From a bacterium YEK0313 (GTDB lineage: Bacteria; Pseudomonadota; Alphaproteobacteria; Rhizobiales; Phreatobacteraceae), in assembly GCA_000751295.2 (NCBI GenBank), contig CCMO02000001.1, forward strand, positions 5,300,951-5,364,950: a stretch of 64,000 bases of DNA, read 5' to 3'. The notes under the pieces were generated by a model, which saw only the letters and a program-made list of their open reading frames with translations, was not told the origin of the DNA and ran no database searches. The translations under genes were made by a program, and so were the position numbers. Below, one piece after another: positions 42,927-50,680 of the stretch (within the stretch, counting starts at the first letter, position 1; every line of letters starts with the position of its first letter).

Positions 42927-45626
42927 TCACTCCAGCTCCAGCACCACCCGGTGCAGCGAGGTATCGTCCGGGTCGATGCCGACCTGGAAGCCAAGGTCGC
43001 GGGCGAGCGCGATCATCCGGTGGTTCTCGTTCAAGACCTGGCCGTAGATGCGCTTGATGTGCTGCTCGCGGCCATAGTCGATGATCAGCCGCATCATGGT
43101 CTGCCCGAGGCCGCGGCCCTGCATGTCGGAGCGGATGAACACCGCATATTCGGCGCTTTCGTTGTCGGGATCGGCGTGCAGGCGCACCGTGCCGATGAGC
43201 TCGCCGGTCGTCTCCTCCAGCGCCACCAGCACCATGGAGCGGGCATAGTCGATCTGGGCGAGCTTGGCGATGAAGGCGTGGCTGAACTGCTTGATCGGCG
43301 CGAAGAAGCGCTGGCGCAGATCGTCCGGGTCGACCCGCTCCAGGAAGTCGCGGAAGATAGCCTCGTCCTCCGGCCGCACCGGCCGGATGCGGAAGCGGTA
43401 GCCGCTCTCGGTCGTCACCGTCCGCTCCCATTCCTTCGGATAGGGCCGGATGGCGAAACGCGGATGGCCGCCGGCGCCGAGCCGGGCGGCCTTCGGCGCG
43501 CCGACCGCGATGCGCGCGTCGAGCGCCAGCACGCCGCCGGCATCGGCGAGCAGCGGATTGATGTCGATCTCGGCAATGTCGGGCAGGTCGGCGGCAAGCT
43601 GCGACAGGCGCACCAGCACCTCCGCCACCTCGGCGATGTCGACCGGCGGCACGTCGCGATAGCCGGCCATCTGTTTCGAAATGCGCGTGCGCGCGATCAT
43701 GTCGCGGGCGATGCGCATGTCGAGCGGCGGCAGCGCCAGGGCCCGGTCGCGGATCAGCTCGACCGCCTTGCCGCCGCGGCCGAACAGCATGACCGAACCG
43801 AAGGTCGCATCGTCGGCAATGCCGGCGATCAGCTCGATGGCGCCCGGTCGGTGGATCATCGGCTGTACGGTGACGCCTTCGATCCGGCATTTCGGCATGT
43901 CCCGCGGGATGCGCGTCAGCATGTCCTCAGCCGCCGCCTCCACTGCCGCGCGGCTCGACAGGCTGAGGCGCACGCCGCCGACATCGGATTTGTGCACGAT
44001 ATCGGGCGAGACCACCTTGACCGCGCAGGCATGGCCGTCGGCGAGGAACGCGGCGGCATGCTCCCCCGCCTCCGCGGCGGTATGGGCAAGGCGCACCGGG
44101 CTGGTGCCGATGCCGTAGGCGATGAGGATGCGGTCGACCAGCAGCGGGTCGAGCCAGCGCCGGCCGGCGGCGATCGTCTCGGCGATCGCGACGCGCAGCT
44201 TCTGCAGGTCGGCGGGCGGCACGATGGCGGCGCTTTCCGGCGTCTCGAGCAGCGCCTCCTGGCCGCGATTGTGGCTCACCACATGCATGAAGCCACGGAT
44301 CGCTTCCGATTCGGTCGGATAGCTCGGCAGGTTGGCCTCGGCGAAGGTGGCGCTCGCCGCCTCGTGGTCGCCGAGCCAGACCGAAAAGACCGGCTTGACC
44401 CGTTCGCCCTTGGCACGGCGCTGGGTCACCACGCCGGCCACGGCCTTGGCCGCATCGCGGCTGGCGAGCAGCGCGGTCGGGCAGTTCATGACGAGGACCG
44501 CGTCGATGCCGGGATCGTCGAGCGCCGCCTCCATGGCTTCGGCATATCGCGCGGCGTCGGCGTCGCCGAGAATGTCGATCGGATTGCCGTGCGGCGCCTC
44601 GGCCGGCAGCAGCGCCTCGAGGCGCGCGCGCGTCAGCGTGTCGAGCTCGGCGAGACGGCCGCCGCGCTCGACGAGGCTGTCGACGGCGAGCGCGCCGAGA
44701 CCGCCGCCATTGGTGACGATGCCGAGCCTCTCGCCATAGAAGGCCGGAAAGCGCGACAGCGTCTCGGCCGCGGCGATCAGTTCGTCGAGATCGGCGACGC
44801 GCACCAGGCCGGCGCGGGCGAAGGCGGCGCTGTAGACGTCGTCCGCCCCGGCAAGCGCGCTGGTATGGGTACGCATGGCGCCCGACCGTGCCCGGTGCCG
44901 GCCGGACTTCAGGACGATGACCGGCTTGGCGCGCGCCGCCGCGCGGGCCGAGGCCATGAACTTGCGCACGTCGCGCACTGTCTCGATGTAGAGGAGGATC
45001 GCCCGGGTGCGGAAGTTCGATGCGAAGAAGTCGAGGCAGTCGCCGACATCGACGTCGATCTGGTCGCCGAGCGTCACCACGCCGGAAAAGCCGATATTGC
45101 GCGCCTCGGCCCATTCGAGCAGGCCGGCCGCGATGGCGCCCGACTGCGAGACCAGCGCCAGCGAGCCGCGCCGCGTCGCATGCGGCGCAAGACTGGCGTC
45201 GAAGCCGACATGCGGCGCGATGATGCCGAAGGAATCCGGGCCGATGAGGCGCAGGCCATGCCGCCGCGCGGCCTCGGTCATGGCGTGCACGGCTTCGGCG
45301 CGTCCCTCGCGCGGCAGGGGCGAGACGATCACCGCGCCCTGCACGCCGCCAATCGCCGCCACCTCCTGGACGAGGCCCGGCACGGTCCGGGCGGGCGAGG
45401 CCAGGACGACGAGATCGGGCGGCTTGGGCAGCTCCGCGAGCGAGGCATAGGCAGGAAGCCCGCCCACCTCGGCATGGCGCGGATTGACCGGGTAGAGGTC
45501 GCCGGAAAAGCCCGCCCGGCGCATGCTCGCCAGCACCGCCTGGCCAAGCGACTGCGGCCGGTCCGAAGCGCCGACGACGGCGACGACGGACGGGGCGAAA
45601 TTGCGATCGAGCCGGTAGAGCGACAT
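42927..45626 (-). CDS. Acyl-CoA synthetase (NDP-forming)/GNAT fusion, Pat-like protein acetyltransferase
   Basis: This 899-residue protein joins a CoA-binding domain (VVAVVGASDRPQSLGQAVL), succinyl-CoA-ligase-like domains (SQSGAIAAGLLEWA, NGGGLGALAVD), an ATP-grasp part (AVKVVSPDIVHKSDVGGVRL) and a C-terminal GNAT domain (~725-899, FIRSDMQGRGLGQTMM). It matches Pat/Pka of Salmonella and Rhodopseudomonas, which acetylate and switch off acyl-CoA synthetases. Direct ADP-forming ligase activity cannot be excluded. The start at 45626 has GGGAGG four bases upstream; the longer frame is inside the next gene. Confidence 0.9.
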   Translation of the reverse strand: MSLYRLDRNFAPSVVAVVGASDRPQSLGQAVLASMRRAGFSGDLYPVNPRHAEVGGLPAYASLAELPKPPDLVVLASPARTVPGLVQEVAAIGGVQGAVIVSPLPREGRAEAVHAMTEAARRHGLRLIGPDSFGIIAPHVGFDASLAPHATRRGSLALVSQSGAIAAGLLEWAEARNIGFSGVVTLGDQIDVDVGDCLDFFASNFRTRAILLYIETVRDVRKFMASARAAARAKPVIVLKSGRHRARSGAMRTHTSALAGADDVYSAAFARAGLVRVADLDELIAAAETLSRFPAFYGERLGIVTNGGGLGALAVDSLVERGGRLAELDTLTRARLEALLPAEAPHGNPIDILGDADAARYAEAMEAALDDPGIDAVLVMNCPTALLASRDAAKAVAGVVTQRRAKGERVKPVFSVWLGDHEAASATFAEANLPSYPTESEAIRGFMHVVSHNRGQEALLETPESAAIVPPADLQKLRVAIAETIAAGRRWLDPLLVDRILIAYGIGTSPVRLAHTAAEAGEHAAAFLADGHACAVKVVSPDIVHKSDVGGVRLSLSSRAAVEAAAEDMLTRIPRDMPKCRIEGVTVQPMIHRPGAIELIAGIADDATFGSVMLFGRGGKAVELIRDRALALPPLDMRIARDMIARTRISKQMAGYRDVPPVDIAEVAEVLVRLSQLAADLPDIAEIDINPLLADAGGVLALDARIAVGAPKAARLGAGGHPRFAIRPYPKEWERTVTTESGYRFRIRPVRPEDEAIFRDFLERVDPDDLRQRFFAPIKQFSHAFIAKLAQIDYARSMVLVALEETTGELIGTVRLHADPDNESAEYAVFIRSDMQGRGLGQTMMRLIIDYGREQHIKRIYGQVLNENHRMIALARDLGFQVGIDPDDTSLHRVVLELE

Positions 45627-45813
45627 GGGACCTCCCGGAAGAACCGCGCGGCGCCGCGGCGCCAGGTCAGCGCCGCGATGGTTGACCGTCACATGAACGC
45701 GCGCAAGGGGGCGCGATGACGCCCGTTCACCGATGATGAACGGCGCTGCCATCGGCCGTGGTCCGTGGCTCCGCCGCTTGGTGCCCCGCAAGCGCCATGC
45801 AGGACACGAAACA

Positions 45814-46431
45814 TCACGCCCCTTCGTATTTCTCCAGGAACGCCTCGACGCCGAGCGCGCGGAAATCCGGCAGCGCCAGGCGCAGGCGCTCGTGGCTCCA
45901 GTCCCACCAGGCGAGCGCCTGCAGCCGCTCGGCGAGGCTTTCCGAAAAACGCCGGCGGATCGGCTTTGCCGGATTGCCGCCGACGATCGTATAGGGCGCG
46001 ACGTCCTTGGTGACGATGGCGCCCGCCGCCACCACCGCGCCGGTGCCGACGGTGCGGCCGGCCAGCACCACGGCGCCATGGCCGATCCAGACGTCGTGGC
46101 CGATCGTCACGGCATGGGCGCGGCGCCAGTCGAAGAAGCCGGCCTCGTCAGGCTCGCCGTCGAAATAGCGCGAGGCACGGTAGAGGAAATGGCTCTGGCT
46201 CGCCCGCTCGGTCGGATGGTTGCCAGGATTGATCCGCACGTGGCGGGCGATCGAGCAGAACTTGCCGATCGTCGTCATGTCGATCTGGCCGTCCTGCACG
46301 ATATAGGAATAGTCGCCCATGACGCTTTCGGAGATCACGGTGCGCGCGCCGACCTCGGTATAGGCGCCGAGACGGCTGTTGGTGACGATCGCGTCGGCGT
46401 GGATCGACGGCGTTGTGCCGAGCTTGGTCAT
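45814..46431 (-). CDS. Phosphonate-locus hexapeptide-repeat acetyltransferase
   Basis: The 205-residue protein is a left-handed beta-helix transferase: imperfect hexapeptides run through IHADAIVTNSRLGAYTEVG and IGHGAVVLAGRTVGTGAVVA, with the CAT/xenobiotic acetyltransferase features NPGNHPTERASQSHFLYR and VGGNPAKPIRRRF. This subgroup is regularly found in phn operons; its acceptor is not established. It is divergent from phnC across PHO-box-like repeats. The start at 46431 (MTKLGTT) is chosen over ATGs at 46455 and 46518, which lie in or close to the regulatory repeats. Confidence 0.85.
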   Translation of the reverse strand: MTKLGTTPSIHADAIVTNSRLGAYTEVGARTVISESVMGDYSYIVQDGQIDMTTIGKFCSIARHVRINPGNHPTERASQSHFLYRASRYFDGEPDEAGFFDWRRAHAVTIGHDVWIGHGAVVLAGRTVGTGAVVAAGAIVTKDVAPYTIVGGNPAKPIRRRFSESLAERLQALAWWDWSHERLRLALPDFRALGVEAFLEKYEGA

Positions 46432-46507
46432 GGCGGTCTGCTCCCTGAAGGTCATGCGGGCCCGGGGCCCGCGGCGGGCGATCCGGCCGGACCTGCCCGT
46501 CATCCCC

Positions 46508-46540
46508 CCAGATGACACGACGATGACGTATCGATGACAA
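46508..46540 (-). promoter_or_regulatory. PHO-box-like triple 11-base direct repeat (leftward)
   Basis: On the minus strand three successive 11-base units read TTGTCATCGAT, ACGTCATCGTC and GTGTCATCTGG. The GTCAT cores are exactly 11 bases apart, the spacing PhoB uses, and match the CTGTCAT half-site. They lie about 80-110 bases before the acetyltransferase start. Confidence 0.6.
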
Positions 46541-46588
46541 TCCCGAAGTATTCGAAGTGGAAATCAGCTTGTCATACGCGTGAGGGGC

Positions 46589-46606
46589 GCGTCACAAAAC
46601 TGTAAT
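46589..46606 (+). promoter_or_regulatory. PHO-box-like site upstream of phnC
   Basis: GCGTCAC-AAAA-CTGTAAT has the 7-4-7 structure of a PHO box and matches the consensus at 14 of 18 positions by my count. It is 81 bases before the phnC start. Confidence 0.45.
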
Positions 46607-46686
46607 TCGCCTGGCCTAGAGCGTTGAGCATCAGACCAGCCGGCTCCCCGCCGCGGCGCTTTTTGCTGTCTGCCAAGGTTTTGCTC

Positions 46687-47484
46687 ATGCTCGTCATCGA
46701 CAAGGTTACCCGACGATTTGGCGCGAAGGCCGCCGTGTCGGACGTCTCTCTGGAGATCGCCGACGGCGCCTTCATCGGCGTGATCGGCCGGTCCGGCGCC
46801 GGCAAGTCGACCCTTCTGCGCATGATCAACCGCCTCGCCGACCCCACCGAGGGCCGCATCCTCGCCGACGGCCGCAACGTCACCGCCCTCGCCGGCGCCG
46901 ATCTCAGGGCCTGGCGCCAGTCCTGCGCCATGATCTTCCAGCAGTTCAACCTGGTCGGCCGGCTCGACGTCCTGACCAATGTGCTGATGGGCCGCCTCAA
47001 CCATGTCAGCCAGGCGCGTGCGCTGCTCAAGCTGTGGACGGCCGAGGACAAGGCGATCGCGCTCTCCGCGCTCGAACAGTTCGACATCGGCTCGCTCGCC
47101 AGCCAGCGCGCCGAAAGTCTCTCCGGCGGCCAGCAGCAGCGCGTGGCGATCGCCCGCGCCCTGGTTCAGGAGCCGAAATACATCCTCGCCGACGAACCGA
47201 TCGCCTCGCTCGACCCGCGCAATACCCGCATCGTCATGGACGCGCTGCAGCGGATCAACCGTCACTACGGCATCACGGTTCTGTGCAATCTGCACTCGCT
47301 CGACCTCGCCAAGACCTATTGCGACCGCCTCGTCGGCATGGCGCAGGGCCGTGTCGTGTTCGACGGCGCGCCCGCCGAGCTGACCTCGGCCGCCGCGCGC
47401 GAGCTGTACGGCATCGAGGCCGACGAGGTCCTCGACAGCCACACCCCGGTGCCGGCCGCGGCCGGCGCCCTCGTCACCGCGTGA
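46687..47484 (+). CDS. phnC: Phosphonate ABC transporter ATPase
   Basis: The 265-residue ATPase has Walker A GRSGAGKS, the PhnC-typical IFQQFNLVGRLDVLTNVL, signature LSGGQQQRVAIARAL and Walker B YILADEPIASLDP. It powers phosphonate uptake with PhnD and the two PhnE permeases. The ATG at 46687 has AAGG upstream; an ATG at 46624 gives an N-terminal tail the family lacks. Confidence 0.95.
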   Translation: MLVIDKVTRRFGAKAAVSDVSLEIADGAFIGVIGRSGAGKSTLLRMINRLADPTEGRILADGRNVTALAGADLRAWRQSCAMIFQQFNLVGRLDVLTNVLMGRLNHVSQARALLKLWTAEDKAIALSALEQFDIGSLASQRAESLSGGQQQRVAIARALVQEPKYILADEPIASLDPRNTRIVMDALQRINRHYGITVLCNLHSLDLAKTYCDRLVGMAQGRVVFDGAPAELTSAAARELYGIEADEVLDSHTPVPAAAGALVTA

Positions 47485-47514
47485 CCGCCTCCCCCTCTGG
47501 AGATCATTGAGACC

Positions 47515-48435
47515 ATGTTCGACCGTCGCACCGTGCTGGCCGGCCTTGCCGGCCTCGGCCTCAGCCCCCTCGGCGCCCGCGCCCAGGGCCAGGGCTGGCA
47601 GAGCCGCTATCCCGAGCTGGTCCTCGCCGTGATCCCGGCCGAGAACGCCTCGGGCGTCACCGAGCGCTACGCGCCCTTCGTCGACTATCTCGCGCGCACG
47701 CTCGGCACCAAGGTGACGCTGCGCATCGCCAACGACTATGCCGCGGTCATCGAGGGCCAGCGGGCCGGCCAGATTCATCTCGCCTATTACGGCCCGGCCT
47801 CCTATGTGCGCGCCCGCACCGTCACCAACGGCGTCGTCGAACCCTTCGTCACGACCATCAATTCCGACGGCTCGATCGGCTACTATTCGGTGCTCTACGT
47901 GCGCGCCGACAATCCGGCGGCGCGGCTCGAGGACCTGCGCGGCAAGAATCTCTGCCTCGTCGATCCCAATTCGACCTCGGGCAACAACGTGCCGCGCTTT
48001 GCCATGAACAAGCTCGGCATCGCCAATCCCGACCAGTTCTTCTCGCGCGTCGTCTATGCCGGCAGCCACGAGAACGCCGTGTCGGCGGTGCAGCAGGGCA
48101 CCTGCGACGCCGCCTTCAACTGGTGGAATTCGGAGACCGATTCCAACCTGACGCGCATGGCCAACAAGAACATGGTGCGCGCCGACGACTTCAAGATCAT
48201 CTTCAAGTCGGACCTGATCGCCGGCTCGCCCTACGCCTATATCAACACGCTGCCGGAAGAGGCGCGCGCCGCCATCCTGAAGGCCTTCATGGACGCGCCG
48301 ACCGCCGACAAGGCGGCCTTCGACCGCCTGTCCGACGGCAAGGACCGCGGTTTCCACGCCGTCACCCATCGCGACTACGAGACCATCGTCGAGCTGCAGC
48401 GCTTCGTCGACCAGATGCGCCGCGCGCGCAGCTGA
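47515..48435 (+). CDS. phnD: Phosphonate-binding periplasmic protein
   Basis: The 306-residue binding protein has a signal peptide with a twin arginine (MFDRRTVLAGLAGLGLSPLG, cleavage after ARA) and the PhnD ligand region YYGPASYVRA and VDPNSTSGNNVPRFAM, where Ser/Thr side chains bind the phosphonate group. It follows phnC by 30 bases. A terminator-like hairpin and a dispersed repeat come directly after it, before phnE. Confidence 0.94.
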   Translation: MFDRRTVLAGLAGLGLSPLGARAQGQGWQSRYPELVLAVIPAENASGVTERYAPFVDYLARTLGTKVTLRIANDYAAVIEGQRAGQIHLAYYGPASYVRARTVTNGVVEPFVTTINSDGSIGYYSVLYVRADNPAARLEDLRGKNLCLVDPNSTSGNNVPRFAMNKLGIANPDQFFSRVVYAGSHENAVSAVQQGTCDAAFNWWNSETDSNLTRMANKNMVRADDFKIIFKSDLIAGSPYAYINTLPEEARAAILKAFMDAPTADKAAFDRLSDGKDRGFHAVTHRDYETIVELQRFVDQMRRARS

Positions 48436-48460
48436 GCCCTCCCCCGGGGCAACCTCCAGC

Positions 48461-48494
48461 GGGGTGGATCCTCCAAGATCCACCCCGTTTCTTT
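48461..48494 (+). terminator. Intrinsic terminator-like hairpin after phnD
   Basis: GGGGTGGATC (48461-48470) pairs perfectly with GATCCACCCC (48477-48486) around a six-base loop, followed by GTTTCTTT. It is the best intrinsic terminator in the window, yet lies inside the phnCDE operon. Confidence 0.75.
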
Positions 48495-48533
48495 GGGCCT
48501 GGAATTGGCCTGGATGACGTGCATGGCAAAACG

Positions 48534-48712
48534 GGCGGCCGTGGTTCGAGGCTCGCCTGCGGCTCGCACCTCACCATGAGGTTGGGAGAGCATGGCAGCA
48601 CCGGCGCCGCAAAATGGGCGTCGAGCCCGCCGCTTCATGAGCAACCCGGATGCCGCGCCCCTCCAATCCTCATGGTGAGGTGCGAGCGCAGCGAGCCTCG
48701 AACCACGGCCAT
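48534..48712. repeat. Palindromic dispersed repeat, copy C (between phnD and phnE)
   Basis: The outer arms GGCCGTGGTTCGAGGCTCGC and GCGAGCCTCGAACCACGGCC form a perfect inverted pair; the inner arms are GCACCTCACCATGAGG and CCTCATGGTGAGGTGC. Together with the terminator it fills most of the 332-base gap between phnD and phnE. Confidence 0.88.
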
Positions 48713-48767
48713 CCGCAATGCAGGGCGTCCTCGCGACGCGGCCCCGAAAAGCCCGGACAGGAGACCC

Positions 48768-49664
48768 ATGGCGAGCGCCATTCCCCGCCTTCCCGACCAG
48801 CAGCTCGCGCCGCTCGAAAACGCCTATCGCGATGCGATGGGCGCCAAGCGCCGCCAGCTCATTCTCGGCCTGGTCCTCGTCGCCGCGGCAACCCTCGCCG
48901 CCGGCCACGTCGCCGACGTCGACCTCTCCAAGCTGGCAGGCAATATCTGGCGCTTCACCGACTATATCGGCCGCATCTTCGTGCTCGACAACGGACCGGC
49001 CGCCGGCCGCTTCGTGCTGTCCGATCCGGCCGAGTGGATGTGGGGCCTCGGCAAGTGGCTGAAGCTGCTCGGCGAGACGCTGCTGATCGCCTATGTCGGC
49101 ACGGTGCTGGGCGCGGTCGGCGGCTTTGCCCTGTGCTTCTTCTCCGCCCGCAATCTCAGCCCGACCCATGCGGTGCGCATCCTCGCCAAGCGCTACCTGG
49201 AATTCTGCCGCACCGTCCCCGAAATCGTCTTCGCCCTGATCTTCGTCGTCTCCTTCGGCCTCGGCCCGGTGCCGGGCGTGCTGGCGATCGCCATCCACAC
49301 GACCGGCGCGCTCGGCAAGCTCTTCGCCGAGGTCGTCGAGAACATCGACATGAAGCCGGTCGACGGGCTGAAGGCGACCGGCGCGACCTGGGTCGAGACC
49401 GTGCGCTTCGCCGTCCTGCCGCAGGTCCTGTCCAATTTCACGAGCTATGCGCTGCTGCGCTTCGAGGTGAATGTGCGCGGCGCCTCCGTCATGGGTTTCG
49501 TCGGCGCCGGCGGCATCGGCCAGGACCTGATCGAGGCGATCCGCAAGTTCTACTATCCCGACGTCTCCGCCGTCCTGGTCCTGATCATCGCGACCGTCAT
49601 GGTCATCGACCTTCTGACCGAGCGCGTGCGCCATGCGCTGATCGGCCTGGAGAACCGGCCATGA
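48768..49664 (+). CDS. phnE: Phosphonate ABC transporter permease (first)
   Basis: The 298-residue permease has about six hydrophobic segments and the inner-membrane-component motif with EVVENIDMKPVDGLKATGA and VMGFVGAGGIGQDL, typical of PhnE. An AGGAG site is four bases before the ATG. Longer frames upstream run through the dispersed repeat and are not credible. Two different phnE genes occur in tandem, as in many Rhizobiales. Confidence 0.93.
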   Translation: MASAIPRLPDQQLAPLENAYRDAMGAKRRQLILGLVLVAAATLAAGHVADVDLSKLAGNIWRFTDYIGRIFVLDNGPAAGRFVLSDPAEWMWGLGKWLKLLGETLLIAYVGTVLGAVGGFALCFFSARNLSPTHAVRILAKRYLEFCRTVPEIVFALIFVVSFGLGPVPGVLAIAIHTTGALGKLFAEVVENIDMKPVDGLKATGATWVETVRFAVLPQVLSNFTSYALLRFEVNVRGASVMGFVGAGGIGQDLIEAIRKFYYPDVSAVLVLIIATVMVIDLLTERVRHALIGLENRP

Positions 49665-50545
49665 CCGCGCCCGCCGTCGCCCGTCCTCATCCGGTCGTCG
49701 CCGAGGCGCTCGCCCGTCGGGACGAGATTGCCGCCCGCCACCGGGACGTGTTCCACCCGCCGATCCGCCGGCGCCTCGTCGCCGCTGGCACGATCCTCGC
49801 GCTCGCCGCGCTTCTCGTCTTCGGCCTCGTCGCGCTCGAATTCTCGGCCGCCAAGATCCTGTTCGGCTTCGGCCGGCTCGCCGAATTCCTCTGGCGCATG
49901 CTGCCGCCCTCGACCGGCACCTGGTCGAAGTTTTTCGTCTACCTGCATGCCCTGGCCGAGACCGTGGCGATCGCCTTTCTCGGCGTCATGGTGGCGGCGA
50001 TCCTCGCCCTGCCCTTCGGCTTCCTGGCAGCCAAGAACGTCATCCCCAATGCCGTCGTGCATTTCCTGTCGCGCCGCTTCCTCGACACGATCCGTGGCGT
50101 CGACGAGCTGATCTGGGCGCTCATCTGGGTCAGCGTCGTCGGCCTCGGCCCCTTCGCCGGCGTGCTCGCGCTCGTCACCGCCAATTTCGGCATTTTCGGC
50201 AAGCTGTTCTCGGAAGCCATCGAGGCGGCCGACCGCAAGGCCGTGGAGGGCGTCGCCTCGGTCGGCGGCAGCCGGCTCGACGGCATCCGCTTCGGCCTGC
50301 TGCCGCAGATCCTGCCGGTCATCGGCAGCCAGGTGCTCTATTATTTCGAGAGCAATACCCGCTCGGCCACCATTATCGGCATTGTCGGCGCCGGCGGCAT
50401 CGGCCTGCACCTCGCCGAGCAGATCCGCGTCTTCGAATATCAGCACGTCTCGGCGCTGATCCTGATGATCCTCGCCGCGGTCATCGCCATCGACCTCGTC
50501 TCCACGCGCCTGCGCTTCGCGCTGATCGGCTCCGGGCAGCGCTGA
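49661..50545 (+). CDS. phnE: Phosphonate ABC transporter permease (second)
   Basis: The 294-residue permease is a paralogue of the first PhnE, with EAIEAADRKAVEGVASVGG and TIIGIVGAGGIGLHLAEQ. Its ATG overlaps the first phnE stop (ATGA). The two probably form a heterodimeric channel. The next gene, the giant adhesin, starts about 135 bases later with no terminator between. Confidence 0.93.
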   Translation: MTAPAVARPHPVVAEALARRDEIAARHRDVFHPPIRRRLVAAGTILALAALLVFGLVALEFSAAKILFGFGRLAEFLWRMLPPSTGTWSKFFVYLHALAETVAIAFLGVMVAAILALPFGFLAAKNVIPNAVVHFLSRRFLDTIRGVDELIWALIWVSVVGLGPFAGVLALVTANFGIFGKLFSEAIEAADRKAVEGVASVGGSRLDGIRFGLLPQILPVIGSQVLYYFESNTRSATIIGIVGAGGIGLHLAEQIRVFEYQHVSALILMILAAVIAIDLVSTRLRFALIGSGQR

Positions 50546-50680
50546 GGCCGCACCCGGACCAACCTGCGACTTCGTGCGCCACGTGAGAAGACCCCTGCCC
50601 CGGTTCATGGCAATCGGCAGATGGGTGCACGGATGCACGAGCGGCCGGGGCGAGCGGGCATGGTCAGGCAGAGGGCGAAG

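Noticed and set aside
46569..46595. GTCAT at 46571 and GTCAC at 46591 as one PHO box
   Set aside because: The cores are 20 bases apart, out of the 11-base phase; the 7-4-7 site at 46589 fits better.
48538..48720. Short frames encoding HGEVRAxGEPRTTA-like peptides at each dispersed repeat
   Set aside because: They recur only because the repeat DNA recurs; no ribosome site and a different frame at each copy.
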